The notes beneath the pieces are model-generated. The model saw nothing but the letters and a program-made list of their open reading frames with translations, made no database searches and was not told the DNA's origin. The position numbers and the translations under genes were made by a program. A stretch of 64,000 nucleotides of DNA, from NCBI GenBank assembly GCA_017163975.1, contig JAFFSR010000309.1:1503501-1567500 (forward strand), written 5' to 3'. The stretch comes from Anastatus disparis. Its lineage: Eukaryota; Arthropoda; Insecta; Hymenoptera; Eupelmidae. Of the stretch, positions 33,546 through 44,586 are shown one piece after another; position 1 is the stretch's first letter, and each line of letters opens with the position of its first letter.

Positions 33546-33721
33546 GTGCGGCCGTGAGTTACTTATATATAATAATCTACATTCAGTAAAAAATTAATAT
33601 TTTATAAATTCTTTATTAACTTGAAAAGTATATTGAAAATCTAAAAGTTATCTAAAAGTATTATTGCATTATTTTGAAATTACAATTTCTTTATTTCTAC
33701 TTCTAACGTCGGAAAGTGTAT

Positions 33722-33922
33722 TTTCGCTATACCCTACCCGAAACTACGACTTTCGTCCCGGCGCCAAAAAACAGAAGTCATAGTTTCGGCCCGGGTATGG
33801 CGAAAAATAGTATACACTCCACGGGAGGTAAAACGGCGAGCCCATAGCACATATTTGCCACCCTCGCCTTCGGCTCGAGGTGGCAATTATATGTGCTATG
33901 GACTCGCCAGTACTTTACCTCC
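33722..33922. repeat. two adjacent GC-rich hairpins
   Basis: Hairpin 1 (33722-33805) has arms ttcgctataccc and gggtatggcgaa. Hairpin 2 (33824-33922) has arms ggaggtaaa...gccaccctcg and cgaggtggca...tttacctcc, with several internal mismatches. They stand out from the AT-rich surroundings and look like small foldback elements. Confidence 0.75.
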
Positions 33923-34043
33923 CTTGGTGTGTAATATACTATAACAAATATAAACAAAAATCATAAATCTAAAAATTATTATTAAAATACAATCTTCTTG
34001 CGAGAACGAATTTATAACAAATTGTGTACCAACGACCGACGAA

Positions 34044-34046
34044 ATA

Positions 34047-34094
<48 letters not shown>
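34044..34094. repeat. (TA)n microsatellite
   Basis: TA run. The short ORFs reading YIYIYI on both strands come from it. Confidence 0.95.
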
Positions 34095-34099
<5 letters not shown>

Positions 34100-34870
34100 T
34101 GTTTAATAAACCAGGAAAACCTTTCTTTTTCTAAATTCCTTCCGATTCTTAACGAGTTCTCGAGCTCGCGAAAGAAATCACATCCTTTCTCCTCTCTGCC
34201 ACGCAATTAAATATATTTGCTACGCATCCGCTCGGCGTAGCAAAACTATAACGTTCATCAATAAAATTATATTTATATTTATAAATAATCAGAACGTTAC
34301 AGTATCATAATCAATAACTATAATCATTACTACAAGATTATAATCATTGATTACCCAATGTAGTTGTATAATTAATCGTTGAATATATTGTAATTAATAA
34401 TTATGATTTTGTAGTTATTATTATAGTTATTGATTATAATACCGTGAAATAATTACAGTATATCATAGTTTTACTGTAATAATTATAATATATCATAGTT
34501 CAGTAAAGTAAATAACTATAGTTTTTATTTTAGTATTTTTTAAAAGGGTTATAGTAAATATTAGGTTATATAACCATAGTTCTATATATATTTATTTATC
34601 AAATGTTTTATATCATAATAAAAATTGTTACTACCAACTAATAAGGCTTAAAAATTTGAAAATATGATAAAAACGTTATGATGAACGATTTAGTAAACTA
34701 ATGAAATTACAAAAAGATATTAAAAGAAATATCAAATGAATGTTCCCTTACGAAAAATAAACTTAAATATACACCGAAAATAACACTGTAATCAGCACTT
34801 AATCAACACTAAAATTTTGAGGATTATTTCGTATACCGAAAAAACACCAAGAAAACACCGTCAAGAACAC
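34095..34870. other. AT-rich noncoding DNA, inner inverted arm
   Basis: No gene. Contains the inverted partner (34460-34560) of 31265-31360. Confidence 0.4.
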
Positions 34871-34879
34871 CCGAAATTT

Positions 34880-35050
34880 AAGAGTGCTTTTGATTTTGGT
34901 GTACACCTAGTGTTAGGTATTCATTTTGGTATACACCCAATTTTAGTGTGCATGATGTGTACACTCAGTTTTGGCGTACACAGTGTATACACCCAATTTC
35001 GGTGTACACAGTGTATACACCAAATTCTGGTATGCACAGTGTATTTTTAA
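34880..35050. repeat. ~30-bp tandem array of gtgtacac/gtatacacc words
   Basis: Five to six variants of ttttggtgtacacagtgtat spaced ~28-32 bp. Each carries the short palindromes gtgtacac and gtatac. The open frame over it (VHSVYTQFRCTQCIHQ-like) is translation of the repeat. Confidence 0.75.
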
Positions 35051-35423
35051 TTTTAGCATACATATAATTACAAAATTTTATTTCTGTAATTATAGGTAAA
35101 CATTGAAATCAGGTATACACGATGTAGACCAGTTTGAGGTACAAATAAATATGAATGCCTAAAAACAAAATACAGATAATAATAATAAAATTTATTAAAT
35201 TTAAAGAAAAATAACTAAATTTCTAAATTTAAATAAGTAATTGATAATTATAGAAATTTATTGATACTAAAATAGTTTTTATTTTTTTTTATTATACATT
35301 AATCTCTTTGTTAATAGTAATACATTATAAAAATACTAAAATTATTAGGAATAACTTTTGTTACGAATTTTATTTTATTATTAAGCGACTAATATAATAT
35401 TAAATTATAAAAAAGGCGAGAAA

Positions 35424-35494
35424 GCGTCCGCGACGTGGATCGAACCCCGGGCCTCTTGCACGATAGACAAGCGCTCAAACGTTGAGCTATTCCC
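35424..35494 (-). pseudogene. tRNA-like sequence (degenerate tRNA or SINE head)
   Basis: On the minus strand a box A-like tagctcaacgtttgagc forms a D arm. cttgt...gcaag closes a 7-base anticodon loop, and ggttcgatcc is an exact box B. The acceptor stem does not pair and the T stem is weak, so it is not an intact tRNA. A tRNA-derived SINE promoter or tRNA pseudogene fits best. Confidence 0.55.
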
Positions 35495-35514
35495 ACTGAT
35501 GCATTTTCATCTCT

Positions 35515-35923
35515 TTGGTCGTTTCATATTCTATAAACTGCATATTTGCATTTTTTCTATATTCGCTACTATACGGCACTCGTAACACGTCTGAGGCCGT
35601 GATAACGTCGTCCCCGACGTTTTATATATTAACTCCCATAGTTATTATAGAGATCTTCTTGATTTATCGACCGCGCAATCAGAAATTTTGTCAATCAGAA
35701 ATTGAAAAACACGAGTCACTTTGTGTAGACAATGCCTAGGTCTCAGGATAACCTACAGTTGGACGAAACATTATCCATCATCAGTGTATCTGGTTTTATA
35801 GCAGAAAATCAAAAAATGAGGTATCATCTACAACCAAGTACATCTAGTGTTATAGAGGCTTATCGAAAGATAAAAGTCACTTCTTGTAGAGGATGCGTAA
35901 ATGCCAAGAATTTAATCATGTAA
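35515..35923 (+). other. two short overlapping ORFs, unrecognised
   Basis: Frames 35515-35739 and 35732-35923 have non-repetitive composition (e.g. LDETLSIISVSGFIAENQK, KIKVTSCRGCVNAKNL) but match no family I know. They lie between the tRNA-like sequence and the right AT-rich arm. Perhaps residual coding sequence of the TTAA element. Confidence 0.2.
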
Positions 35924-35929
35924 TTGATA

Positions 35930-37070
35930 ACTTAAATTTTAATTATCAATGCAACTCTCATGTAATTGATAATTGAAATTTAATTCTCAATTAAACTTCA
36001 GATAATTAAAATTAGTTATCAATTATGGGTCATTTAATTGATAACTGAATTTTAATTTTTAATTAAACTCTTATTTAATTGATAATTAAAATTTAATTTT
36101 CAACTAAAGTCCTATATGATTGATAATAAAAATTTAATTCTTGATTAAACTTAAGAGACGGTCGGAACCAAATCGGTGACTTAGTTCGGTGCTTGTAATA
36201 AATGCTTATAATAATTTATTTATTTATTAATATGGTAAAAATATAGTCATTTCCTCTAGTCATGTATATAAAGAATAATTTAAAATAGTTAAAGCCACAA
36301 AAATATACAAAATATTGTTATAAAGCGAAAAATGCCACCTAACAATCGACACGACAGTTTTTTGCATGCGGTATATGTCAAGTCAGTTTGATATTTGTAA
36401 TAAATGCTTATAATAATTTATTTACTTATTCATATGGTAAAAATATAGTCATTTCCTCTAGTCATGTATATAAAGAATAATTTGAAATAGTTTAAGCCAT
36501 AAAAATATACAAAATATTATCGTAAAGCGAAAAATGCTGACTTGATATATACCGCAAGTAACCGATTTGGTTCCGACCGCCTCTTAAGATAATTAAAATT
36601 AGTTATCAATTATGGGTCATTTAATTGATAACTGAATTTTAATTTTTAATTAAGCTCTTATTTAATTGATAGTTAAAATTTAATTTTCAATTAAACTCTT
36701 ATATGATTGATAATTAAAATTTAATTCTTAATTAAACTTAAGAGAATTGAAATTAGTTATCAATTCTGTGTCATTTAATTGATAACTGTACTTTTAATTA
36801 TTAATTAAACTCTCATTTAATTAATAATTAAAATTTAATTCTTAATTGAACCTCAAATAATTGAAATTAGTTATCAATTTCTTAATAACTTAACCTTTAA
36901 TTATCAATTAAACTCTCATATAATTGAGAATTAAAATTTTATTCTCAATTAAACATCAGATAATTATATTAGTTATCGATCACGTGTCTTGTAATTAATG
37001 ACTAAAAGTTTAATTAATAATTATTAATGGATAATTACTCATTTGCACAACCCTGAATAGAACACAAAAC
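35930..37070. repeat. right AT-rich arm of the TTAA element
   Basis: Inverted counterpart of 29300-30100, with words aattgataactgaattttaa and ggtcatttaattgataact. Interrupted by the 0.43-kb TTAA MITE at 36155-36583. Confidence 0.75.
36155..36583. mobile_element. 0.43-kb TTAA-flanked MITE
   Basis: TTAA at 36151-36154 and 36584-36587. Ends gagacggtcggaaccaaatc and gatttggttccgaccgcctc are inverted with one mismatch. Inside, a ~150-bp segment (aatgcttataataatttattt...aaagcgaaaaatgc) occurs twice in tandem at about 36200-36330 and 36405-36535. Confidence 0.85.
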
Positions 37071-37320
37071 GAGCAAACGATTCTATTTCATGAAAAATAT
37101 GAAATTTTTATTATTTTTCAAGTAAAGTACGAAACAAAAAACACAGTCAAACTCAATTTAATTTTTTGTTTCGTACTTTACTTGAAAAATAATAAAAATT
37201 TTATATTTTTTCATAAAATAGCTTTATTATGCTCATCCCTTACATTTGTATATAAATATTTAATTTATTCATTATAACAAAAATTTAGATTAGACAAGGA
37301 CAGAGCGATACGGCCGACTC

Positions 37321-37400
37321 TTAAGTATTTGCGATGGTTCTATAAAATTTCTTTGCAGTTTACAATAATAGAGACTGATTTTATATAGATTTCTCGATTG
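37321..37400. repeat. continuation of the locus B hairpin series
   Basis: gtatttgcgatggttctataaaatttctttgcag followed by acaata and atagattt matches 29025-29100, the loop and right arm of the hairpin before the TTAA insertion. Confidence 0.75.
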
Positions 37401-37420
37401 TATTAAAACAAAAAATTGAA

Positions 37421-37750
37421 AAAAAAATCAGGTCCGAAATCATCTGATTTCTCAGGTGATTTATTATGAAAAAACATTATGTGATGATTTTTCTGGTTTT
37501 CAACGTTTTAAATATGCTTAGATAATTGAGAACTATTTTTGAAAATTTTTTGTAAAATCAGTCAGGATTTTTTTTAAGCCCTAATTATTAAAAAAAATTT
37601 ATAATTTGAAAATTTTTACTAAGTTTCGAAAATAGTTCTGTATTGACTAACCATGGTTTCAAACGTATAAAAACCAACAAAAATATCACATGATGTTTCG
37701 GCATGATAAATAACCTGAGGCATAAGGTGATTTCTCACCTGTTTTTTTTT
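37421..37750. mobile_element. ~330-bp inverted-repeat element
   Basis: Left arm atcaggtccgaaatcatctg ... ggtgatttattatgaa; right arm ttcggcatgataaataacctg ... tttctcacctg. Arms ~65 bp with mismatches. AT-rich centre, no ORF. Confidence 0.65.
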
Positions 37751-38120
37751 GCAGGGTAGGCCATAAACTATGTCCATAGAACTCTCGCTATAACAGCCTG
37801 TCCAAGATCGAAAAAAGAGAAAATAAGATTCATTACTTTTAGAAAAAGTAAGAACATCAAGAAAATATATAATTTATGAATAACCCTGGTGGAAATTGAA
37901 ACGATTTTTTACCATTTCATGACCATTGCTTTGAAATAAGGAGCTGAAAATGGGAATTTTTCGTGGCCATTATTTTAACCAATATGAAAAGTTTTTATTA
38001 GAAAGTCAACTCAGGGGGCTACAGGACCTCAGAGCTAAGGGTTTCATATTTTTTGCGATTGGATACGTTCTTTAGCTCTATTTTATTCTTAGAAAATCAA
38101 GTCATTCGTAAAAATGATAA

Positions 38121-38123
<3 letters not shown>
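37751..38123. other. noncoding DNA
   Basis: No feature recognised. Confidence 0.4.

Positions 38124-38177
<54 letters not shown>
38124..38177. repeat. (TA)n microsatellite
   Basis: TA run; followed by a C/G-rich patch (gggggtacccc, cagccccccaa) of unknown origin. Confidence 0.95.
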
Positions 38178-38178
<1 letters not shown>

Positions 38179-38628
38179 TAGGGGGGTACCCCTTGCTCGC
38201 CCTGCTCCCCAGCCCCCCAATTTGTGATGTACTTATTCTTGAATATTATAAAATTTAATGCCATAAATTCAAATGAGGTGTTAAAGTAATTATGCTGTAA
38301 AACATATCAAGTTTAACACAATTTGCAATGATTATTATGCAAATCGCATTAAATTATTGCATTATAGAATTCATATATAATAATGTATATATCCGAAAAC
38401 TTTTCGAATGCTCTCGATTGAATCGAGCCCGAGATTGCAAGCTTGTTTAGATTCAAGCTATATCAAGCTTTAAACCAACTTATATACATCTCTCTCTTCT
38501 CCAACTTTTAACTTCTCGTTCTTCTCCCCTTCCCCCCAAAAAAAAGAATCTATTCGAAACAAATTCAATACGCAGTACTATTCAGTCCAGTTTTCTTGTT
38601 TATAGAAATGTCAAATTTCTAACAAAAA
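38178..38628. other. noncoding DNA
   Basis: No gene recognised; C-rich at both ends (ccccttcccccc near 38530). Confidence 0.4.
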
Positions 38629-39115
38629 AAATGCCTCATCTCTGAGGCGTACCCTGAGGCGTTGTAAGAGGAGGGGATAAGGAAACATTGAGGCGTCTCT
38701 AAGGCGATGTATAAGGCGGGACGAGAGGCATACAAAAAAAATGCCTTATCTCTGAGGCGTACCCTGAGGCGTTGTAAGAGGAGGGGATGAGGAAGCACTG
38801 AGGCGTCGGTAACTATTATTACGTTATTTTTGAAAATTTTTAAAAATATCACTCTCACAAACTTGAGGCGTTTCGAGGAATTCCTAAGGCTTACCTGAGG
38901 CGTCTCTGAGGAGTCTTTGAGGAGACCTATGAGGTAATATGAGGCGACAAACGTTGAGGCGATGTCAGAGGCGGGTCGAGGAGGGGGGAGGAGGGGGAAG
39001 GCATCTCACAGAGGCTGAAAAAAGAGACCTATATTTACGTTGAAAAAATTTAAAAATGTGAGGCTGGGGGAGGAGAGGGAGGCTAGGGGAGGAGGGGGGA
39101 GGACGCAAGAATGCT
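38629..39115. repeat. GAGGCG-rich array and G-runs
   Basis: A ~110-bp unit starting atgcctcatctctgaggcg is repeated at 38629 and 38740. The octamer tgaggcgt recurs at least ten times to ~38960. From 38975 to 39105 G-runs (gaggggggaggaggggga; ggggaggaggggggagg) could form G-quadruplexes. Strongly G-biased on the + strand in an otherwise AT-rich window. The minus-strand ORFs over it are simple translation. Confidence 0.8.
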
Positions 39116-39148
39116 ATTTTTTTAGGCTTACGTCTATGTAATATAGGA

Positions 39149-39149
<1 letters not shown>

Positions 39150-39221
<72 letters not shown>
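39150..39221. repeat. (TA)n microsatellite
   Basis: TA run with one CA interruption. Confidence 0.95.
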
Positions 39222-39516
39222 CTGCCGCTCACGAAAATTTGGCCACCTAAGAAAAAATCAGCAAAAATTCAAAATTTATATCTCTGCAAAAAATGAATGG
39301 ATTTGAAAAATTCAAACAGAATATCAAAGTTTAACCTAAAAACTATCAAAAAACGCAAGGTCCGATATGAAAAGTTTAAAAATTAATTTTTCATAAATAA
39401 AAAATAAAACCATTTTTTTTTCATTTTTTTTCTTCCATTTTAAAATTCGTGTAATTTTATAAAAAATTGTCGAAGATTGAAAATTCAAAAAAGTCGTGAA
39501 AGCTACAATACTCCTC
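39222..39516. other. AT-rich noncoding sequence
   Basis: Starts actgccgctcacgaaaatttgg next to the TA run, possibly an element end. No gene. Confidence 0.4.
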
Positions 39517-40495
39517 TTCAAAATGAGAGGTTGAAAGCTACCGTACATCATGTATATTAAGCTACGGAATCCACTTCATAGGGCCACATTCGGAATAGTA
39601 CCATATTTTGACGCTAATTTGTCGCTAATTTGTTGCTCTATCCCGGATTTTGTCGCTCCAGCCGTTTCCGAGAAACAATGGCTACCGTAGCTTAATATTA
39701 AGCTACGGCATCCACTACAGTAGCTCAGGAACGGCTAGGGTTAGCAACTCCATTCTGGTTGCATAATTTCTCGCTTTTTTGTTGCTCTAAGATAGAATAG
39801 TTCGTAAGTCCCAAAACCTGACCCAGACCCGGATATGGCCATTGGGCCCGAGTGAAAATGGAAACGTTTTTTCTTTGTGTATCTAAAAAGTCATGCGATG
39901 TTTGATAATTTGTTGCTAATTTGTCGCTGACATTTAAGCCAACACTGGATTTTGTCGCTTCAGCCGTTTCCGAGAAACAATGGCTACCGTAGCTTAATAT
40001 TAAGCTACGGCATCCACTGCAGTTACTCAGGAACGGCTAAGGCTAGCAACTCCATTCTGGTTGCATAATTTGTCGCTCTAAGATAGGATAGTCCATGAGT
40101 CCCAAAACCTGACCCAGACCCAGATTTGGCCATTGGGACCGAGTGAAAATGGAAACGTTTTTTCTTTGTGTATCTAAAAAGTCATGCGATGTTTGATAAT
40201 TTGATGCTAATTTGTCGCTGACATTCAAGCCAACACTGGATTTTGTCGCTTCAGCCGTTTCCGAGAAACAATGGCTACTGTAGCTTAATATTAAGCTACG
40301 GCATCCACTGCAGTTACTCAGGAACGGCTAAGGCTAGCAACTCCATTCTGGTTGCATAATTTGTCGCTTTTTTGTCGCTCTAAGATAGGATAGTCCATGA
40401 GTCCCAAAACCTGACCCAGACCCAGATATGGCCATTGGGACCGAGTGAAAATGGAAACTTTTTTTCTTAGTGTATCTAATAAGTCATGCGATGTC
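39517..40495. repeat. ~300-bp module, about three tandem copies
   Basis: A module containing cagccgtttccgagaaacaa, a perfect 20-bp-plus palindrome centred on aatatt (gtagcttaatattaagctac), and a cccaaaacctgacccagacc stretch repeats with spacings of 302 and 291 bp (palindromes at 39689, 39991 and 40282). One inverted copy is in each half of the duplication at 54530-54930 and 61315-61714. Confidence 0.85.
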
Positions 40496-43400
40496 TCTAA
40501 TACTAAAGTAGCTATAGAAAATTTGTCACCTTCAATATCTTAACATCAGAGCAGAAAGAAAATTCTTTATGTGAAATGGATTTTAATTGGGATGCATTTG
40601 GGAATAAGTCGTTCTTGATGGTTAAAACAATTGAGACTGTGAGCGTAATTAAAAGATGTTTTTGATCTTACTGAGGCTTGAAGGATTTTGTTGCTCTAGT
40701 GATTCTTTTAACTAGACACTCTAAATATATTTTTTTTCGTTTTTGGATTCAGATACGTCTAGAAAATTTGTCACTCATGATATTTAAATAAATTTAAACA
40801 GTATTTATTAAAGCGACAAGTATTTTGTCGCTCTAAAAATATATGGTTCCTAGTATGCTTGAATGATTTTTATGCAAATTTTTGTGATTGAAATGCATTT
40901 AGGAATTTGTCGCTCTTAAAATTTGAAAAAATTAATACTTTAAACGCAATATAAAGATAATTCTGATACTACAGGAGACATTTGTAAATATTAAGACTTT
41001 GAATGTAATTAAAAGATGTTTGTCACCTTACTGAAGCTTTAAGGATTTTGTCGCTCTAGTAATTTTTTAATCAGCTAACTCTATTAATTTTTTATATCAG
41101 TTCTTCAATTTACATGCGTTTGGGAATTTGTCGGTCATGATATTTAAATAAATTTAAACTATTAATTTTTATGGAAATTTTTGTGATTGAAATGCATCTA
41201 GGAATTTGTCGCTCTTGAAATTTGAAAAAATTAACACTTTAAACGCAATATAATGATGATTCTGATACTACAGGAGCTTCAAGGATTTTGTCGCTCTGAA
41301 AATTTATGGTTGCTAGCACTATAAAATGAATTTTATACAAATTTTGTGATTTTCATGCATCTGGGAATTTGTCGCTCTTGAGATTGTTAACAATCAGAAC
41401 TCTAAAAACCATAAAAAGATATTTCTAATATCACAGAAGCTGCAAAGAATTCGTTGCTTCTTAATTTATAGCATCCAAGAACATAGGAAATACTTTAATG
41501 CAAGTTTTTTGAATTGGAATAAATTAGAGAGTTAGTCGCTTGTAACATTTGTAACTATTAAGACTTTGAATGCAATTAAAAGATGTTTGTCACCTGACTG
41601 AACTGCCGTCCAAAGTAAGAAAACCTTAACTCCAATGGGATTCAAATGTAGTTAACCACTTTTATACTTTGGACGGCAGTGAAGCTTTAAGAATTTGGTC
41701 GCTCTAGTAATTCTTTAATCAACTAACTTTAAATATTTTTTTATATCAGTTCTTCAATTTACATGCGTTTGGGAATTTGTCGCTCATAATATTTAAATAA
41801 ATGTAAACTTTTAATTCAATAAAAATATGATTTTAAATCAACAGAAGCTACAAGGATTTTTTGCTCTAAAAATCTATCGTTCCTAGCACGTTAAAATAAT
41901 TTTTATGGAAATTTTTGTGATTGAAATGCATCTAGGAATTTGTCGCTCTTCAAATTTGAAAAAATTAACACTTTAAACGCAATATAAAGATGATTCTGAT
42001 ACTAAAAGGAGCTTCAAAGATTTTGTAGCTCTAAAAATTTATGGTTGCTAGCACTATAAAATGATTTTTATACAAATTTTGTGATTTTCATGCATCCGGG
42101 AATTTGTTGCTCTTGAGATTGTTAACCATCAGACCTTTAAAAACAATAAAAAGATATTTCTAATATTACAGAAGCTGTAAAAGATTTGTTGCTCCTTAAT
42201 TAATAGCATCCAGGTACATAGGAAATACTTTTATGCAAGTTTTTTGAATTGGAATGAATTAGAGAGTTAGTCGCTTGTAACGTTTGTAACTATTAAAACT
42301 TTGAATGCAATTAAAAGATGTTTGTCACCTTACTGAAGCTTTAAGAATTTTGTCGCTCTAGCAATTCTTTAATCAGCCGACTCTGAATATTTTTTTATAT
42401 AAGTTTTTGAACATAAATGCGTCTGGGAATTCGTGGCTCATGATATTCGAACAAATCATAACTCTAAACGCAATAAAAATATGATTCTGATACAACAGAA
42501 GCTTCAAGGATTTTGTCGCTCTTCAAATCTACGGTTTCTAGATCTATAAAATGATTTCTATACAAATTTCGTGATTGTTATGCATCTGAAGATTTGTCTT
42601 TCTTGAGATTGACAACCATTAATACTTTTAACGCAATAAAAAGATATTTCTGATATCACAGTATCTGGAAAGAATTTGTTGCTCTTTAATTCATTAAATT
42701 CAAGCACATACGAAATAATTTTATGCAAGTTTTTTGAATTGGAATAAATTAGATAGTTAGTTGCTTCTGACATTTGTAACTATCAAGACTTGGAATAGAA
42801 TGAAAAGATATTTGTGACTTTACTGAAGCTTGAAAAATTTTTCGCTCTAGTAATTCTTTAATCAACTAACTCTAAATATTTTTTTTTTTATATAAGTCTT
42901 TGAACCTAAATACTCTGAGAATTTGTCGCTCATGATATTTGGATAAATCATAACTTTAAACGCGATAAAAATATGATTTTGATACAATAGAAGCTTCAAG
43001 GATTTTTTCGCTCTTAAAATCTGCGGTTCCTTGCTTTATAAAATGATTTTTATAGAAATTTTGTGATTTTCATGCATCTGGAAATTTGTCGCTCTTGAGA
43101 TTGTTAACCATCAGACCTTTCAAATCAATAAAAAGATATTTCTAATATTACAGAAGCTGTAAAACATTTGTCGCTCCTTAATTAATAGCATCCAAGTACA
43201 TAGGAAAAGCTTTTATACAAGTTTTTTGAATTGGAATAAATTGGAGAGCTAGTCGCTTGTGACATTTGTGACTATTAAGATTTAGAATGCAATTAAAAGA
43301 TGTTTGTCACCTGAGGCTTGAAGAATTTGTCGCTCTTGTAATTCTTTAATTTGCCAACTCTAAATATTTTTTTATATAAGTTTTCGATTATAAATGCGTC

Positions 43401-44300
43401 TGGGAATTTCTTGCTCATGATATTCGAACAAATTAACTTTTTAAACGCAATATAAAGATGATTCTAATACTACAGAAGCTTCAAGGATTTTGTTGCTTTA
43501 AAAATTCATGGTTGCTAGCACTATACAATAATTTTAATGCAAATTTTGTGATTTTCATGCATCTAGGAATCTGTCGCTCTTGAAATTGTTAATTATCAGA
43601 CCTTTGAAAATAAATAAAAGATATTTCTGATATCTCAGAAGCTGCAAGGATTTTGTTGCTTCTTACTTTATAGCATCAAAGCACATGGGAAATGCTCTTA
43701 TGCAAGTTTTTTAAATAGGAATAAATTAGAGAGTTAGTCGCTTTTGACATTTGTAATTATTAAGACTTTGATTTTAATTAAAAGATGTTTGTGACCTTAC
43801 TGAAGCTTGAAGAATTTTCCGCTTTAGTAATTTTTTAATCAGCTAACTTTAAATATTTCTTTTTATAAGTTTTTGAACCTAAATGCTCTGGGAATTTGTT
43901 GCTTATGATATTTAAACAAACCATAACTTTAAAAGCAATAATAAGATGTTTCTGATACTACAGTAGCTACAAATAATTTGTTGCTTCAAAAATCTTTAAA
44001 TTCAAGCACATTGGAAATATTTTTATGCATGTTTCTTGAATTGAGATGATTTAGAGAGTTGGTCACTCTTGATATTTGAAGCTATTATAACTTTGAGTGC
44101 AATTAAAAGATGTTTCTGACATTACTGTAGCTTAAAAGAGTTTGTCGTCCTCGTAATTCTTTAATCGGGTCATTTCAAATAATTTTTATGCTAATTTTTT
44201 AACTTAGATGCCTCTGGGAATTTGTCGCTCATGATATTTAAAAACAATAAAACTCTTAACGCCATGAAAAGATGATTCCGATACTATATCTTAAATACCT
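40496..44300. repeat. satellite-like array: ~163-bp monomer, ~488-bp higher-order repeat
   Basis: About 23 monomers of ~162-166 bp. Each has two tttgtcgctc-type cores, one after gaagcttcaaggat and one after gcatctgggaat. Three monomer types (A, B, C), distinguished by their spacers (ggttgctagcac; agcatccaagtacat; ttctttaatcagc), alternate. Type C cores at 42353, 42842, 43330 and 43819 give a higher-order period of 488-489 bp. Noncoding. The same units occur inverted at 53900-54530. Confidence 0.85.
41602..41680. mobile_element. 79-bp miniature inverted-repeat element
   Basis: actgccgtccaaagta at the left and tactttggacggcagt at the right form a perfect 16-bp inverted repeat. It is flanked by GA on both sides. 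Removing it restores the satellite monomer (actgaagcttta). Confidence 0.85.
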
Positions 44301-44428
44301 CGGACGCGAAATTACCTTCAGCTTAAATCGTCCTGCTCAATCTCAGCTGAAACGACAAACATGGTCCTCGATTCATTGTCCTCCTGAATACGGTCAAAGG
44401 ACATAAATAACTTATATATATACATGTA

Positions 44429-44586
44429 ACTTGGGAGTAAGAAGGATGAATACAGGTGGGACTGAAGCGGTTATCCCTTGAGTGGTAGACGGTCGAGGGC
44501 ACGCGAAGCGCGCTCGAGACGGACTGCTGCTCAAGCAACAAGCACTGTAGTCAAGCCAGGAATCAGAATACTTCGTACTCCTAAGT
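44429..44586. mobile_element. 158-bp MITE, acttgggag ends
   Basis: acttgggagtaagaag and cttcgtactcctaagt are inverted with two mismatches. Shares the internal ctcgag/ctgctgctcaagc segment with the element at 45650-45802. Confidence 0.7.

Larger units (their letters stand above)
29193..37324. mobile_element. 8.1-kb TTAA-flanked palindromic element
   Basis: TTAA lies at 29193-29196 and 37321-37324. Ends gagtcgaccgta / tacggccgactc are inverted. Inversion continues through gctctgtccctgtctaatct, the following ~100 bp and then ~1 kb of ttaattatcaatt-type sequence (29300-30100 against 35930-37070). The flanks join into a hairpin like its neighbours, showing the insertion target. No transposase is recognised inside; other elements are nested (below). 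The ends match the 0.39-kb element at 14428-14820. piggyBac-like by its TTAA target, but non-autonomous here. Confidence 0.7.

Noticed and set aside
34012..34210. ORFs with YIYIYI runs (also at 1521-1709 and 59325-59600)
   Set aside because: Produced by (TA)n arrays on both strands.
35424..35494. Functional tRNA gene
   Set aside because: Acceptor stem does not pair and T stem is broken.
40496..44300. CRISPR array
   Set aside because: Repeats are ~163-bp contiguous monomers in a eukaryotic context; there are no short repeats with unique spacers and no cas genes.
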